DNA from: Anaerolineae bacterium
GTDB lineage: Bacteria; Chloroflexota; Anaerolineae; Anaerolineales; Villigracilaceae
Reading direction: 5' to 3'
Assembly: GCA_018648655.1 (NCBI GenBank)
Contig: JABGQV010000110.1
Span: 1 to 35,804 of the forward strand
Length of the DNA stretch: 35,804 nt
Of the stretch, positions 7,526-15,661 are shown one piece after another. Each line of letters starts with the position of its first letter. Within the stretch, counting starts at the first letter, position 1. The translations under genes and the position numbers were made by a program. Under the pieces are notes generated by a model. That model was not told the DNA's origin. It ran no database searches and saw nothing but the letters and a program-made list of their open reading frames with translations.

Positions 7526-7555
7526 AAAACACATCCCCGCAAAGGGATGTGTTTT
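7526..7555. terminator. Bidirectional terminator between convergent genes
   Basis: Arms AAAACACATCCC (7526-7537) and GGGATGTGTTTT (7544-7555) pair perfectly over a 6-base loop, between the genes ending at 7489 and 7613. Confidence 0.88.
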
Positions 7556-7612
7556 CGTTTAATAACTGATCTTACGCACGCAGACTACAAAAATCTGCTT
7601 TCGCTTTTTTCC

Positions 7613-8986
7613 CTATTGCTCATTAAGCAAGTCAATCTGCTCTTCGGCAAAGGCGCGTAAGCCATCCAGCTCCGGATTGCCATCACTCCAATGAATACAC
7701 TCTTCGAAATCCCAGATAGCCTCCTCTCTTAGTGCCAGGCTGGCGAGCATTTCCCCTTTGAAGCACCAGAGATGGGCGTATTGATGCTGCTCACCCTCAG
7801 GAATAAGGTTGATGGCGCTCTCTATTGCCCTGAGCGCTTCTTCAATCTCAGCTTTGCTCATATGCTCATTTGCCAAGTCGTTACATGCTTCAGCAGATGT
7901 GCAGGCTGTGTTTTCGATAGGCTCGATAGATATTTTTGGAAGTGCCCATGCGAGAAGCCCCGCTATCAACGTAATAGCAATGATGCTTAGAATAATGGGC
8001 ATGAACTTCATGCGTTCTTCAACAGAAGGTTTTTTTTCTGTGGAACGCTTCTTAAAGAAGATAGCATTTGCGGGTTTCTGAGCAATGATAGTCTTTTTAG
8101 TGGAGGGTAATTTTTTTCCGCTCGTTATAATGGCTTTTTGTGGGTTAATGCCTGAGAGAGATGCTTCAAGTGCTGTATCCACAGCGTTGACCATCTCGGA
8201 AGCTGTCAGGAAACGTTCACTTGGATCCTTTTCTGTTGCTTTAACGATGACCTTCTCTAAAGCCTCGGGAATATCTTTACGTATCGCGCGTGGCGAAGGT
8301 AGGGGAGCATTGACATGTTGCCTGATGATCTCCAAAGGTGTGTCCGCATCAAAAGGGACTTCGCCTGTCAGCATTTCATAGAGAAGAATACCCAGCGAGT
8401 AGATGTCGCTGACAGGTGATGCACTTTGGCTCTTCCCTTGCTCAGGGGACATATATGCTGGTGTGCCGATCAACGCGCCGGTCATTGTAAATTGTGTGTC
8501 ACTGAGTATGCGAGCAATCCCAAAGTCAGCCAAAACTACTCGATCATCCTTTCCAAGCAGGATATTCGCGGGTTTGATATCACGGTGCAACATCCCTTGC
8601 TGATGCGCGTAGTCAAGAGCGAATGCAACTTTGTCAAATATATACACTATTTCCAAAAGAGGCAGGGGAGTGCTAGATTGAGCCAGACGATTTTTAAGTG
8701 TGCTTCCTTCAATGAGTTCCATTACCATGTAGTAATGTTCATCTTCTGTATCTATATCATAAATTTGAATGATATTGGGATGATCCAAAGCAGCGATAGC
8801 TTTTGCTTCTCGCTGGAAGCGCGCCAGGAAATTTTCTCCATCAGATAAAAAACTGTGTAAAACTTTAATAGCCACATGGCGTTCCAGGGAGGGGTGAAAG
8901 GCTTTATAGACCTCTGCCATTCCTCCACGCCCCAAGCGTTCACCAACTTGATATTTTCCTAACCTGGTTCCGCTTAACTTTGCCAT
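7613..8986 (-). CDS. Membrane-anchored Ser/Thr protein kinase
   Basis: 457 residues. The kinase domain covers about 11-270: glycine loop GRGGMAEVY (19-27), ATP-binding Lys41 in VAIK, catalytic loop HRDIKPAN (134-141), DFG (154-156) and GTPAYMSPEQ activation loop with Thr residues for autophosphorylation. A basic juxtamembrane linker (281-328) leads to one membrane helix at about 329-349. The extracytoplasmic part (350-457) has two close cysteines (CTSAEAC) and a TPR-like helical stretch rather than PASTA repeats. AAAGG precedes the ATG. It is divergent from an FHA-domain regulator, an FHA domain being a phospho-threonine reader, so that neighbour is the obvious substrate or partner. Confidence 0.95.
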   Translation of the reverse strand: MAKLSGTRLGKYQVGERLGRGGMAEVYKAFHPSLERHVAIKVLHSFLSDGENFLARFQREAKAIAALDHPNIIQIYDIDTEDEHYYMVMELIEGSTLKNRLAQSSTPLPLLEIVYIFDKVAFALDYAHQQGMLHRDIKPANILLGKDDRVVLADFGIARILSDTQFTMTGALIGTPAYMSPEQGKSQSASPVSDIYSLGILLYEMLTGEVPFDADTPLEIIRQHVNAPLPSPRAIRKDIPEALEKVIVKATEKDPSERFLTASEMVNAVDTALEASLSGINPQKAIITSGKKLPSTKKTIIAQKPANAIFFKKRSTEKKPSVEERMKFMPIILSIIAITLIAGLLAWALPKISIEPIENTACTSAEACNDLANEHMSKAEIEEALRAIESAINLIPEGEQHQYAHLWCFKGEMLASLALREEAIWDFEECIHWSDGNPELDGLRAFAEEQIDLLNEQ

Positions 8987-9146
8987 TTATATGCCTTTTT
9001 AAATTGATAGTGATTCAAAGTAAATAATAGGTGGTTTTGCGAGGAGGCTGTAGCCCAACGAAGCAATTTCACAGTACATAGTTTTTGCTACTACCCTTTA
9101 AATTTGTTTGTGTTTTGTAGGGTTGTTTTCATTATACAAGAGTTTC

Positions 9147-9155
9147 TGATATACT
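9147..9155 (+). promoter_or_regulatory. Extended -10 promoter of the FHA regulator
   Basis: TGATATACT carries the TG extension and a five-of-six -10 hexamer (9150-9155), 54 bases before the chosen start. The rest of the 8987-9208 gap shows nothing else I can name. Confidence 0.45.
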
Positions 9156-9208
9156 TTAGTAAGAAGATGTTTTCATTGCTTCATTGCGGTTAGGAGGTTT
9201 TGCGAAAA

Positions 9209-9847
9209 ATGATGAAAAGAGCCTGCCTTAAAGGGAAACTGCCGAGTGAAAAAGAAATCCAGACGTGGTTTATGGAGGAAAGCGTTGTTTATATAGGGCG
9301 TGACCCCTCCGCTGATATTCCCATCCCTTCGATGCGCATATCTCGTCAACATGCTAGAGTCACCCAAACGCCACGGGGATATTTTATAGAAGACCTAAAA
9401 AGCCGCAATGGAACATTTGTTAACGGAGAAGCGCTTGGCGCTACTCCCTATCGCCTGAGCATAGGTGATGAAATTGTTCTGGGTGGTGTGGCGGTTTTTC
9501 ACTTTGAAGACCCTTATGAAACCATCGATGGGGCGATGCTTGGTCGTGTTGAAGGAATTTGGATCAATATTGATACGCAAGAAGTATGGGTGGATGCGCA
9601 ACAAATTACGCCACCACTTTCAAAAGCACAATATGACCTGCTTTTGCTTCTCTATCAGGCAGATGGAGGTGTTGTCTCTCGGGAAAATATTGTCGCCCAT
9701 GTCTGGCCCGATGTGAATCCGGAAGGTGTGAGCGCCGATGCGGTCAATGGTCTTATTAAGCGCTTGCGAGCGCGATTGAAAGATATTCAACCGAAAAGAG
9801 AATATATCGAGATCTTACGAGGAAGCGGACTGCGTTTGATTATCTAA
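9209..9847 (+). CDS. FHA-domain winged-helix transcriptional regulator
   Basis: About 212 residues. The N-terminal FHA domain (about 20-100) has the signature YIGRDPSADI, then MRISRQHARV and LKSRNGTFVNG, the residues that bind phospho-threonine. The C-terminal 100 residues form an OmpR/PhoB-type winged helix (LSKAQYDLLLLLYQADGG, VSRENIVAHVW, then DAVNGLIKRLRARL and a GSGLRL wing). It resembles the logic of mycobacterial EmbR, an FHA-containing regulator phosphorylated by a Ser/Thr kinase, with the domain order reversed. AGGAGG (9192-9197) is 11 bases before this ATG; a TTG at 9200 would be too close. The likely target is the promoter at 9877-9939 just downstream. Confidence 0.92.
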   Translation: MMKRACLKGKLPSEKEIQTWFMEESVVYIGRDPSADIPIPSMRISRQHARVTQTPRGYFIEDLKSRNGTFVNGEALGATPYRLSIGDEIVLGGVAVFHFEDPYETIDGAMLGRVEGIWINIDTQEVWVDAQQITPPLSKAQYDLLLLLYQADGGVVSRENIVAHVWPDVNPEGVSADAVNGLIKRLRARLKDIQPKREYIEILRGSGLRLII

Positions 9848-9876
9848 AAAACTATCCCCCTTTTCAGACTTTTGTC

Positions 9877-9920
9877 GACCATATCGTGACCATTTAGCGA
9901 CCATTTGGCGTCAAGCAAAG
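9877..9920 (+). promoter_or_regulatory. 11-bp-spaced GACCAT repeats, likely operator
   Basis: GACCAT occurs at 9877, 9888 and 9899, exactly 11 bases apart, with a degenerate fourth unit at 9910. Direct repeats with an 11-bp period are the standard binding layout of OmpR/PhoB winged-helix activators. A -10-like TATATA/TATAGA follows at 9932-9939 without a good -35, as expected for activator-dependent promoters. It lies between the FHA-winged-helix gene and the two lipoprotein genes. Confidence 0.6.
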
Positions 9921-9983
9921 GTGCGTTGAAGTATATAGAATGAAGTCAAGATAATTCGATTTGCTTAGAGAAAAGGAGTTGTG

Positions 9984-10895
9984 ATGAAAAGCAAAACTTA
10001 TACCCCAAAGAAATATCTGGCTTTAGTAGGTGTATTGGTGATAGTGGGAATGCTCACTGCCTGTAATATGCCCTTCAAAATTGTCCCAAATGATATCGAA
10101 GAAAATCATCCGCCTATGGGTGAAGAACATTTTGAAGAACCGCCCCATGAAGAAGAGCCTTTCCATGAAGGTGAAGAATATGAAGAGGGCGAATCTCATG
10201 AAGAAGGTGAACAGCACGGTGAAAGGTGGATTGAGTTCAACGCAGAACGTACTCATCTTGCCCCCGGTGAATGTACGATGCTTTGGTGGCAGGCAGAAGG
10301 CGTAGAAGATGTCTTTCTCAATGGCGAGCCTGTTGAGCCTATGGGAGAAAAGGAAGTTTGTCTGGATGGCAGCGAGCATTTTAGTCTCGAAGCAGGTGGA
10401 GAACATCGTGAGATTGAGATCATCGTAGAAGGCAATCCTGGTGGTAATCATGAAGAGCCACCTCCTCCCCCTCCGGCGAATCCGACTTCACCGCCTTCAT
10501 CAGGTGGTTCGAGCGGTGGCTCCAGTAGCGGCGGGAACTTCAAGGCAGACTTTGCTATAACCGATCTATATATCACCAAAAATGTAAATGGCGAAGTTTA
10601 TGCTCGTGTGACGAACCATGGTCCTGGTAATGCTGCGAATACAAATTTTGAGCTGGAATGTTCTGCAACTGAGACAGCTTATGTAGCTGGTGCAATGTCG
10701 ATCTACGTGATCCCCTGGACAGTCCCTGTCAAAAATGCCAGCCTCAGCCCCGGACAAACGAAAGAATATAAGATCAATTATCAGGTTGATACAACCTCAC
10801 AGAAATACACAGTAGATTGCACGGTAAACACGAGTTGGGATGACAGCAATAAGGGCAATAATTCTTATGGTGAACCTTTCCCGCCTCCTCCCTAA
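9984..10895 (+). CDS. Glu/His-rich lipoprotein with C-terminal beta domain
   Basis: About 303 residues. A lipoprotein signal peptide ends in a lipobox (MLTAC, Cys at about 27), so export and lipid anchoring are expected. Residues about 40-80 are rich in Glu and His (HFEEPPHEEEPFHEGEEYEE), a possible metal-binding or flexible stretch. A beta-rich module follows (NAERTHLAPGECTMLWW to MGEKEVCLDG) with two cysteines, then a Pro/Gly/Ser linker and a C-terminal domain (ADFAITDLYITKN...VDCTVN) resembling CARDB-type Ig folds. AAAAGGAG is 5 bases before this ATG; a GTG at 9981 is too close. The promoter carries the GACCAT repeats. Function unknown. Confidence 0.85.
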   Translation: MKSKTYTPKKYLALVGVLVIVGMLTACNMPFKIVPNDIEENHPPMGEEHFEEPPHEEEPFHEGEEYEEGESHEEGEQHGERWIEFNAERTHLAPGECTMLWWQAEGVEDVFLNGEPVEPMGEKEVCLDGSEHFSLEAGGEHREIEIIVEGNPGGNHEEPPPPPPANPTSPPSSGGSSGGSSSGGNFKADFAITDLYITKNVNGEVYARVTNHGPGNAANTNFELECSATETAYVAGAMSIYVIPWTVPVKNASLSPGQTKEYKINYQVDTTSQKYTVDCTVNTSWDDSNKGNNSYGEPFPPPP

Positions 10896-10914
10896 TGCAT
10901 AGATAAATAAAAAC

Positions 10915-10948
10915 CTTGCGAGAGTTTTCGAAAAACAACTCTCGCAAG
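10915..10948 (+). terminator. Intergenic hairpin between the lipoprotein genes
   Basis: CTTGCGAGAGTT (10915-10926) and its complement (10937-10948) pair perfectly. Only a short T stretch follows, so it may be a weak terminator or an mRNA-stabilising hairpin that sets the ratio of the two lipoproteins. Confidence 0.6.
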
Positions 10949-10999
10949 TTCTACGAAAGTAAATGTCCTATCCAATTTCTATTTTGAAAGGTGAAAATC

Positions 11000-11782
11000 A
11001 TGAAAACTACAGCATTTCGTAACTTACCCAAATATCTCCTCCGCTTCAGCGTTGTGGCAATTTTCTTCAACCTGACTGCTTGCAACATTCCCTTCAAAGT
11101 CGTTTTCAACGATCAGCCTGAAGAGCACTTTGAGATGGAAGCCCCGGAAAACGGGGAAGAAGCACATTTTGATGAGGAACAGTCTCCCGAAGAACACCCG
11201 GAAGGGGGCTTTATTGAGTTTGAAGCCGAGCGTACCAACCTTGCCCCCGGCGAATGTACCATGATCTGGTGGCACGCGGAGGGTGCTGAAGATGTCAAGC
11301 TCAACGGCGATCGCGTTGAGCCTATGGGCGAGCAGGAAGTTTGCCTGGAAGAAAACAAGCGTTTTGTTCTGGAAGCCGGCGGAGACCGTCGCGAGATCGA
11401 ATTTGTTTTGGACGGGATGCCCGGCGAAGAGCATCCGCCAGAAGAGGAACAGCCTCATGGTGAAGAACCGCCTCCCTCCGGGCATATGAGCGATGAAGAA
11501 GGTATCAAGCAAGCCCTACTGGCAGAATTAGGTTGGAGCGAATCTGAATTGCACTTTGATATTGGCAGAATAGATGATCAATTTGCTGAAGGAGGTGTTA
11601 GTAAAGGTGGCGAACTGGGCGGTGCGACATGGCTTGCCGCTAAAGAAGGCAGCGGAAAATGGGTGATCGTCCATCACGGGCAAGACCACCCTCAATGTGA
11701 GGGTGTGAACGCTCTCAATATCCCAACAGATTGGGTCCCCTATTGCTGGGATGCGGCCTCAGGCACTTCGGTTAAGCGTTAA
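11000..11782 (+). CDS. Glu/His-rich lipoprotein, paralog with different C-terminus
   Basis: About 260 residues. The signal peptide ends in NLTAC (lipobox). The acidic stretch and the two-cysteine module (EAERTNLAPGECTMIWWHAE, then EPMGEQEVCLEE) closely match the previous gene, so the N-terminal parts are duplicated. The C-terminal third is unrelated: EGIKQALLAELGWSESELHF, then GGATWLAAKEGSGKWVIVHH and PYCWDAA, with two more cysteines that could form a disulfide. AAAGGTG lies 6 bases before the ATG. Domain shuffling after duplication is the simplest reading. Function unknown; probably coexpressed with its neighbour. Confidence 0.85.
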   Translation: MKTTAFRNLPKYLLRFSVVAIFFNLTACNIPFKVVFNDQPEEHFEMEAPENGEEAHFDEEQSPEEHPEGGFIEFEAERTNLAPGECTMIWWHAEGAEDVKLNGDRVEPMGEQEVCLEENKRFVLEAGGDRREIEFVLDGMPGEEHPPEEEQPHGEEPPPSGHMSDEEGIKQALLAELGWSESELHFDIGRIDDQFAEGGVSKGGELGGATWLAAKEGSGKWVIVHHGQDHPQCEGVNALNIPTDWVPYCWDAASGTSVKR

Positions 11783-11802
11783 TGTTTGTGAGATAAGCTA
11801 AA

Positions 11803-11841
11803 AAAACACCTTGCAACTTATTATGAGTTGTGAGGTGTTTT
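11803..11841. terminator. Terminator between convergent genes
   Basis: AAAACACCTTGCAACT (11803-11818) pairs with AGTTGTGAGGTGTTTT (11826-11841) with two imperfect positions; a T-rich tract follows to about 11856. It serves the lipoprotein gene and probably the convergent PHP gene. Confidence 0.8.
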
Positions 11842-11864
11842 GTATTTATTTTTTTGTCTCTTTT

Positions 11865-12926
11865 TTATCTCACATAAATGGGATTACTGAATATCCACCC
11901 GCGTCGTCTACCCAAATAGCGTCTGTAAGCCTCGATCCGATAAACACCAGGTTCAGACGTTATGTGTGTGCAAACCGGATTCTTTTTCCATTCTTTAATT
12001 ACTTCACCATCCTTGATCAGGCGGACCTCTGCTAACGAAGGCAAATGTGCCTGTAGCGTGACTCCGCCCTTTGCCACGATTTCATCGCCCATCATAACGG
12101 AATCAAGCCTACCCTTCGCCGTGAAGCGGAATCCCTTGGTCGGGGCAGGGAGGTCGTTGCCGACAAAAATATGTCCTGCGCGGAAAGCATTCAAGATCAT
12201 CCTTCTATCTAAAATAGGGTCTCTGCTGAGTTCTTCAGGGAGGAGAAGATGGTTATTAATTTGCCTAAAATGGATTTCATAAGGGAAAAGCGTTCGTTTT
12301 AGCGGCCCCATACTTGCGTGCATGGCATGGGCATCTGAACCCGCAACAGCAACAATTCGTTTACCTTTGCTAAGAAATTCGTCCCATTTTTTAAGCGTTT
12401 CTTTTTGGGGAGCAAGTAGGCTAAAATCAGGAAAGTAAGCGAAGAAAATTGCATGAATCTTTGTTTTGATACGACCTTTAAATTCGCTCAAGCCGTTCCA
12501 AATTTCGATGCCGGTAAAGCCGTTTATCTCCCAACTTACCCAGTTGAAGGCTGCTTCGTTGATGGATGGCTGTGGTGGGTCGAAGGGATGTGCAATAAAA
12601 GAGAGACCTTCGGCTTTGTTAATAGCATTAAGTAGTGTTTGCGGATTGTCAGCATGCTGAGAAAGCTCTTGGCTAGCTCCAAAGACGAGCAGATGATTCT
12701 TTTGTGGTTCACGGTCTTGGTCGTGAATTTCTTCCCCTATTAACATCAATACACGTTTATTGCCTTCTTTATAGTAGCCTTCTGGTCCTTGTACAAAGAC
12801 ATTATGGTCAGTAACAATGACTGCATCAATATTCGCTTTGAGAGCAGCTTTGGCGATGTCGGCATGAGAACCTGTCCCGTCGGAGTAGCGGGTGTGCATA
12901 TGAAGATTGGCAACGATTTCTTTCAT
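11865..12926 (-). CDS. PHP-domain metal-dependent hydrolase (CehA/McbA-like)
   Basis: 353 residues. The PHP metal-site motifs are all visible: NLHMHTRYSDG (7-17), VTDHN (38-42), GEEIHD near 64-69, FIAHPFD near 110 and AGSDAH near 195. These ligate two or three metal ions for phosphoester or related hydrolysis; the substrate is not predictable. Residues about 250-350 form a beta-rich C-terminal region (VTLQAHLPSLAEVRLIKDGE, YRIEAYRR) as in CehA/McbA-type metallohydrolases. No signal peptide, so it is cytoplasmic. The ribosome site is weak (GAG only). It is divergent from secG and transcribed alone. Confidence 0.88.
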   Translation of the reverse strand: MKEIVANLHMHTRYSDGTGSHADIAKAALKANIDAVIVTDHNVFVQGPEGYYKEGNKRVLMLIGEEIHDQDREPQKNHLLVFGASQELSQHADNPQTLLNAINKAEGLSFIAHPFDPPQPSINEAAFNWVSWEINGFTGIEIWNGLSEFKGRIKTKIHAIFFAYFPDFSLLAPQKETLKKWDEFLSKGKRIVAVAGSDAHAMHASMGPLKRTLFPYEIHFRQINNHLLLPEELSRDPILDRRMILNAFRAGHIFVGNDLPAPTKGFRFTAKGRLDSVMMGDEIVAKGGVTLQAHLPSLAEVRLIKDGEVIKEWKKNPVCTHITSEPGVYRIEAYRRYLGRRRGWIFSNPIYVR

Positions 12927-12958
12927 TTTTTTCGACTCGTATTTTTTAGTTTAGCTGT

Positions 12959-12988
12959 TTGACGGTTTTACACCATCACAGGTATAAT
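12959..12988 (+). promoter_or_regulatory. secG promoter
   Basis: TTGACG (12959-12964) and TATAAT (12983-12988) are separated by 18 bases: a strong housekeeping-type promoter ending about 30 bases before the start codon. Confidence 0.75.
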
Positions 12989-13017
12989 GCCTCCGCTAAA
13001 ATTTAGGAGGCTCGTTC

Positions 13018-13242
13018 ATGATTAAGTATATTGATATTGCTCTGATTATAACGTCAGTTGCGCTGATTATCAGCGTGATCTTGCAAAGCAAAGGTGCTGG
13101 GCTGGGAGGCTTAGCCGGCGGCGATACTGGTGGTGTTTTCACCGCCCGTCGAGGTGTTGAAAAGACACTTTTCCGTGCAACCATTGTTTTGAGCGTTATT
13201 TTCTTCGCGTTGGCGATTGCAGCTGTACTGGTTTCTCGCTAA
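13018..13242 (+). CDS. secG: Preprotein translocase subunit SecG
   Basis: 74 residues, the normal size. Two membrane helices (about 4-22 and 52-72) flank the conserved cytoplasmic loop with QSKGAGLGGLAGGDTGGVF and the ARRGVEK motif. SecG associates with SecYE and assists SecA-driven protein export in the plasma membrane. AGGAGG lies 7 bases before the ATG, and a strong promoter is directly upstream. A terminator follows, so it is monocistronic. Confidence 0.96.
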   Translation: MIKYIDIALIITSVALIISVILQSKGAGLGGLAGGDTGGVFTARRGVEKTLFRATIVLSVIFFALAIAAVLVSR

Positions 13243-13256
13243 GCAAAACGCGTATT

Positions 13257-13321
13257 AAGAAAGGTCGTTTTCTTGGTGTTGGGTCTATAGATTCAGCTTC
13301 GAGAAAAGACCTTTCTTTTTT
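13257..13321 (+). terminator. secG terminator
   Basis: AAGAAAGGTC (13257-13266) pairs with GACCTTTCTT (13308-13317), extended inward after a one-base bulge by TTTTCT/AGAAAA, and followed by a T run. The loop is about 28 bases. Confidence 0.8.
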
Positions 13322-13325
13322 ATTA

Positions 13326-13405
13326 TAAGACCTAAGACTTTGGAACTGAGTCTAAGACTTAAGATTTTTCTGAAGTCTGATGCCTTAGGTCTAAAGTCTA
13401 AAATC
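13326..13405. repeat. Heptamer repeats TAAGACY / GTCTAAA
   Basis: TAAGACC-TAAGACT (13326-13339) and TAAGACT-TAAGATT (13353-13366) are tandem heptamer pairs. GTCTAAA-GTCTAAA (13389-13402) is an inverted pair of the related heptamer, and AGACCTAAG/CTTAGGTCT (13328-13336, 13384-13392) is a longer inverted repeat. The cluster fills the leader of the next gene right up to its start codon. Function unknown. Confidence 0.6.
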
Positions 13406-13406
13406 T

Positions 13407-15089
13407 ATGAAAAAACTTCGTTGGCAAATTCTTGTTGTTATCATCACATTGGTTCTTGTTGGGATTTTGTTATTAAGTCAGCAGCCAGTTAGTCAAATAA
13501 CAACTATTCTCACTCAGCCGACTAGCGGAGGGGTTTATACCGAAGCACTGATCGGCTCAATGAGTCGTCTAAACCCCATCTTGGATAGAAATAACGCAGC
13601 CGACCGTGACGTAAATAGGCTCCTCTTTAGTGGCTTGATTCGTTTTGATTCGCGTGGGATGCCTCTCCCCGACCTCGCAGAAGCGTGGGGAACCTCGCAG
13701 GATGGCACGATCTACAACTTCTCCATCCGCCCCAATGCAATTTGGCACGATGGGCAACCTGTCACCTCAGACGATGTGATCTTTACCATCGAGCTGATAA
13801 AAAATAACATCTCCTTTTACCCGGCTGATGTCAAAGCCCTCTGGGACGAAGTCGAGATCAGGCGTTTGGATGAGAAAACCATGCAATTTCGCCTGCCAGA
13901 ACCCTTCGTCCCCTTCCTCGATTATTTGACCTTTGGCATACTCCCTCAACATCTTCTGGGAAGTATTCCTGCTGACCAGATCGCGAATGCAGAGTTCAAC
14001 CTGAGTCCTGTAGGGAGTGGGCCTTACCAATTTGATCATCTTCTCGTCGAAGATGGGCAAATTACAGGTGTGGTCTTGACCGTTTTTCAGAAATATCACG
14101 GGCAAGAGCCTTATATCCCGCAGATGGTATTTCGTTATTACCCCTCAGCTGCTGCCGCGCTAGATGCTTATCAGCAAGGCGAAGTAATGGGGATCAGTCA
14201 AATCACCTCTGATATTCTCGATAGTGCACTCATCGAAGAGAATCTTTCTCTTTATACGAGCCGCCGCCCAGAGATGAGTTTGATTTTCTTCAATCTCGAT
14301 AATGGCGAAAAGCCTTTCTTTCAGGAATATCCTGTGCGAGAAGCCCTTTTAACGGGACTCAATCGTCAGCGCATGATCAATGATCTTTTACGTGGCCAAG
14401 CTATTCCGGCGGACGGTCCCATCCTGCCAGGCTCATGGGCTTATTACAATGGCGTTGAACATATTGCCTATGATACCGATGCTGCTTTATCCATCCTAAA
14501 GAGGGAAGGTTATGTTATCCCTGCCCAGGGTGGTGAAGTGCGTGCAAAAGACGGGCAATTTTTAGCTTTTACATTATTGCACCCCAACGATACTTTGCAC
14601 ACTGCGCTGGCTGAATATGTCAAGCGAGATTGGGCAAAATTAGGTGTGCAGGTTAGCTTGGTCTCTCTTCCTTATGAGCAACTAATTCATGAAAATCTTG
14701 CTAATCGCCAATATGAAGCCGCGTTGGTAGACTTGAACTTAAGCTATACCCCTGACCCTGACCCTTACCCATTTTGGCATCAAGCAGAAGCGAAAGGCGG
14801 GCAAAATTATGCCCAATGGGATAATCGTGCCGCCAGCGAATACCTTGAAAGGGCGCGTGTCACCGCCGATATTAACGAGCGAGCGCGTCTTTACCGAAAT
14901 TTCCAGGTCATCTTTGCCGACGAACTTCCTGCCTTGCCGCTTTACTTCCCGACCTACACTTTTGCGGTAGACGCCCAGGTCAATGGTGTGCAAGCCGCCT
15001 CCCTTTATGATACAAGCGACCGTTTTAGTAGCGTCTCCGCTTGGCATTTGCTCACTCGCCGTGCCATTGACCTGACCCCAGCACCATAA
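13407..15089 (+). CDS. Family 5 extracellular solute-binding protein
   Basis: 560 residues, typical for SBP_bac_5 (oligopeptide/nickel-type ABC transporter binding proteins). An N-terminal hydrophobic helix (8-26) without a lipobox Cys suggests a membrane-anchored or cleaved export signal. Family-like motifs are LNPILDRNNAADRDVNRLLF, RFDSRGMPLPDLAEAW, IWHDGQPVTSDDVIFTIE, NLSPVGSGPYQF, then the C-terminal YTPDPDPYPFWH. No permease or ATPase genes lie nearby, so it is an orphan binding protein; the ligand is not predictable. The ATG is directly preceded by TAAAATCT with no ribosome site, which suggests leaderless or unusual initiation. Confidence 0.92.
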   Translation: MKKLRWQILVVIITLVLVGILLLSQQPVSQITTILTQPTSGGVYTEALIGSMSRLNPILDRNNAADRDVNRLLFSGLIRFDSRGMPLPDLAEAWGTSQDGTIYNFSIRPNAIWHDGQPVTSDDVIFTIELIKNNISFYPADVKALWDEVEIRRLDEKTMQFRLPEPFVPFLDYLTFGILPQHLLGSIPADQIANAEFNLSPVGSGPYQFDHLLVEDGQITGVVLTVFQKYHGQEPYIPQMVFRYYPSAAAALDAYQQGEVMGISQITSDILDSALIEENLSLYTSRRPEMSLIFFNLDNGEKPFFQEYPVREALLTGLNRQRMINDLLRGQAIPADGPILPGSWAYYNGVEHIAYDTDAALSILKREGYVIPAQGGEVRAKDGQFLAFTLLHPNDTLHTALAEYVKRDWAKLGVQVSLVSLPYEQLIHENLANRQYEAALVDLNLSYTPDPDPYPFWHQAEAKGGQNYAQWDNRAASEYLERARVTADINERARLYRNFQVIFADELPALPLYFPTYTFAVDAQVNGVQAASLYDTSDRFSSVSAWHLLTRRAIDLTPAP

Positions 15090-15104
15090 TTGAAGGTTGA
15101 AAAA

Positions 15105-15611
15105 ATGCCTACGCTTGAAAAAGACCAAAAATATCTCGAATCTGCCATCCCGGAACTGAAAAATTATCTACTTTCAGATACTCTTTATTACCCGATGGGA
15201 CAACTGCCGCGCCTGACCATTGGCGGATTATTGCTGGCCCAAAAACGTCTTCAAGCTGGGAATCGCAGGACGCACTTGTTCCCAAAGCTTGATTCCGTTA
15301 AAACAAAGTGGTACGCGGCGTGGACAAAAAAATCCGCCCGCGAGATCGAATCCCGTCTGGCGCTCTGGCGCAATTACCTTAACGACTATCAAAATAAACC
15401 TGCCGAATACGCCACTGATTATGTCAATGAAGTTCGCTGGCGCGTCATGCTCGAGTTACTTGTTGACGAGATGGACGAAATGCCTCCTGAACTCATTTCT
15501 TTGGACCAACTTCTGCGCACAAAACTAAAAGAGAGTAATTTTATTTGGGATGTGCATTTGCAAAATGAATTTCCTGAAAATAAGTTTTGGTTTTTATACG
15601 GGAGCCTGTAA
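15105..15611 (+). CDS. Conserved-looking cytoplasmic protein, unknown
   Basis: About 168 residues, soluble, mostly helical, without signal peptide or cysteines. Visible stretches are YYPMGQLPRLTIGGLLLAQ, then RRTHLFPKLDSVKTKWYAAW and RLALWRNYLNDY, followed by VRWRVMLELLVDEMDEMPPE. I do not recognise a family. GAAGG lies 8 bases before this ATG; a TTG at 15090 directly abutting the upstream stop is less likely. It follows the binding protein gene by 15 bases and is probably cotranscribed with it and with the dipeptidase gene behind it. Confidence 0.8.
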   Translation: MPTLEKDQKYLESAIPELKNYLLSDTLYYPMGQLPRLTIGGLLLAQKRLQAGNRRTHLFPKLDSVKTKWYAAWTKKSAREIESRLALWRNYLNDYQNKPAEYATDYVNEVRWRVMLELLVDEMDEMPPELISLDQLLRTKLKESNFIWDVHLQNEFPENKFWFLYGSL

Positions 15612-15619
15612 ACGGGAGT

Positions 15620-15639
15620 CCAATAACTCCAGTTATTGG
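15620..15639 (+). other. Small intergenic hairpin
   Basis: CCAATAAC and GTTATTGG pair perfectly over a TCCA loop, 23 bases before the dipeptidase start. No T tract, so not an obvious terminator; it may tune mRNA stability. Confidence 0.5.
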
Positions 15640-15661
15640 CTATGCTGCACAAGGAGAATTA

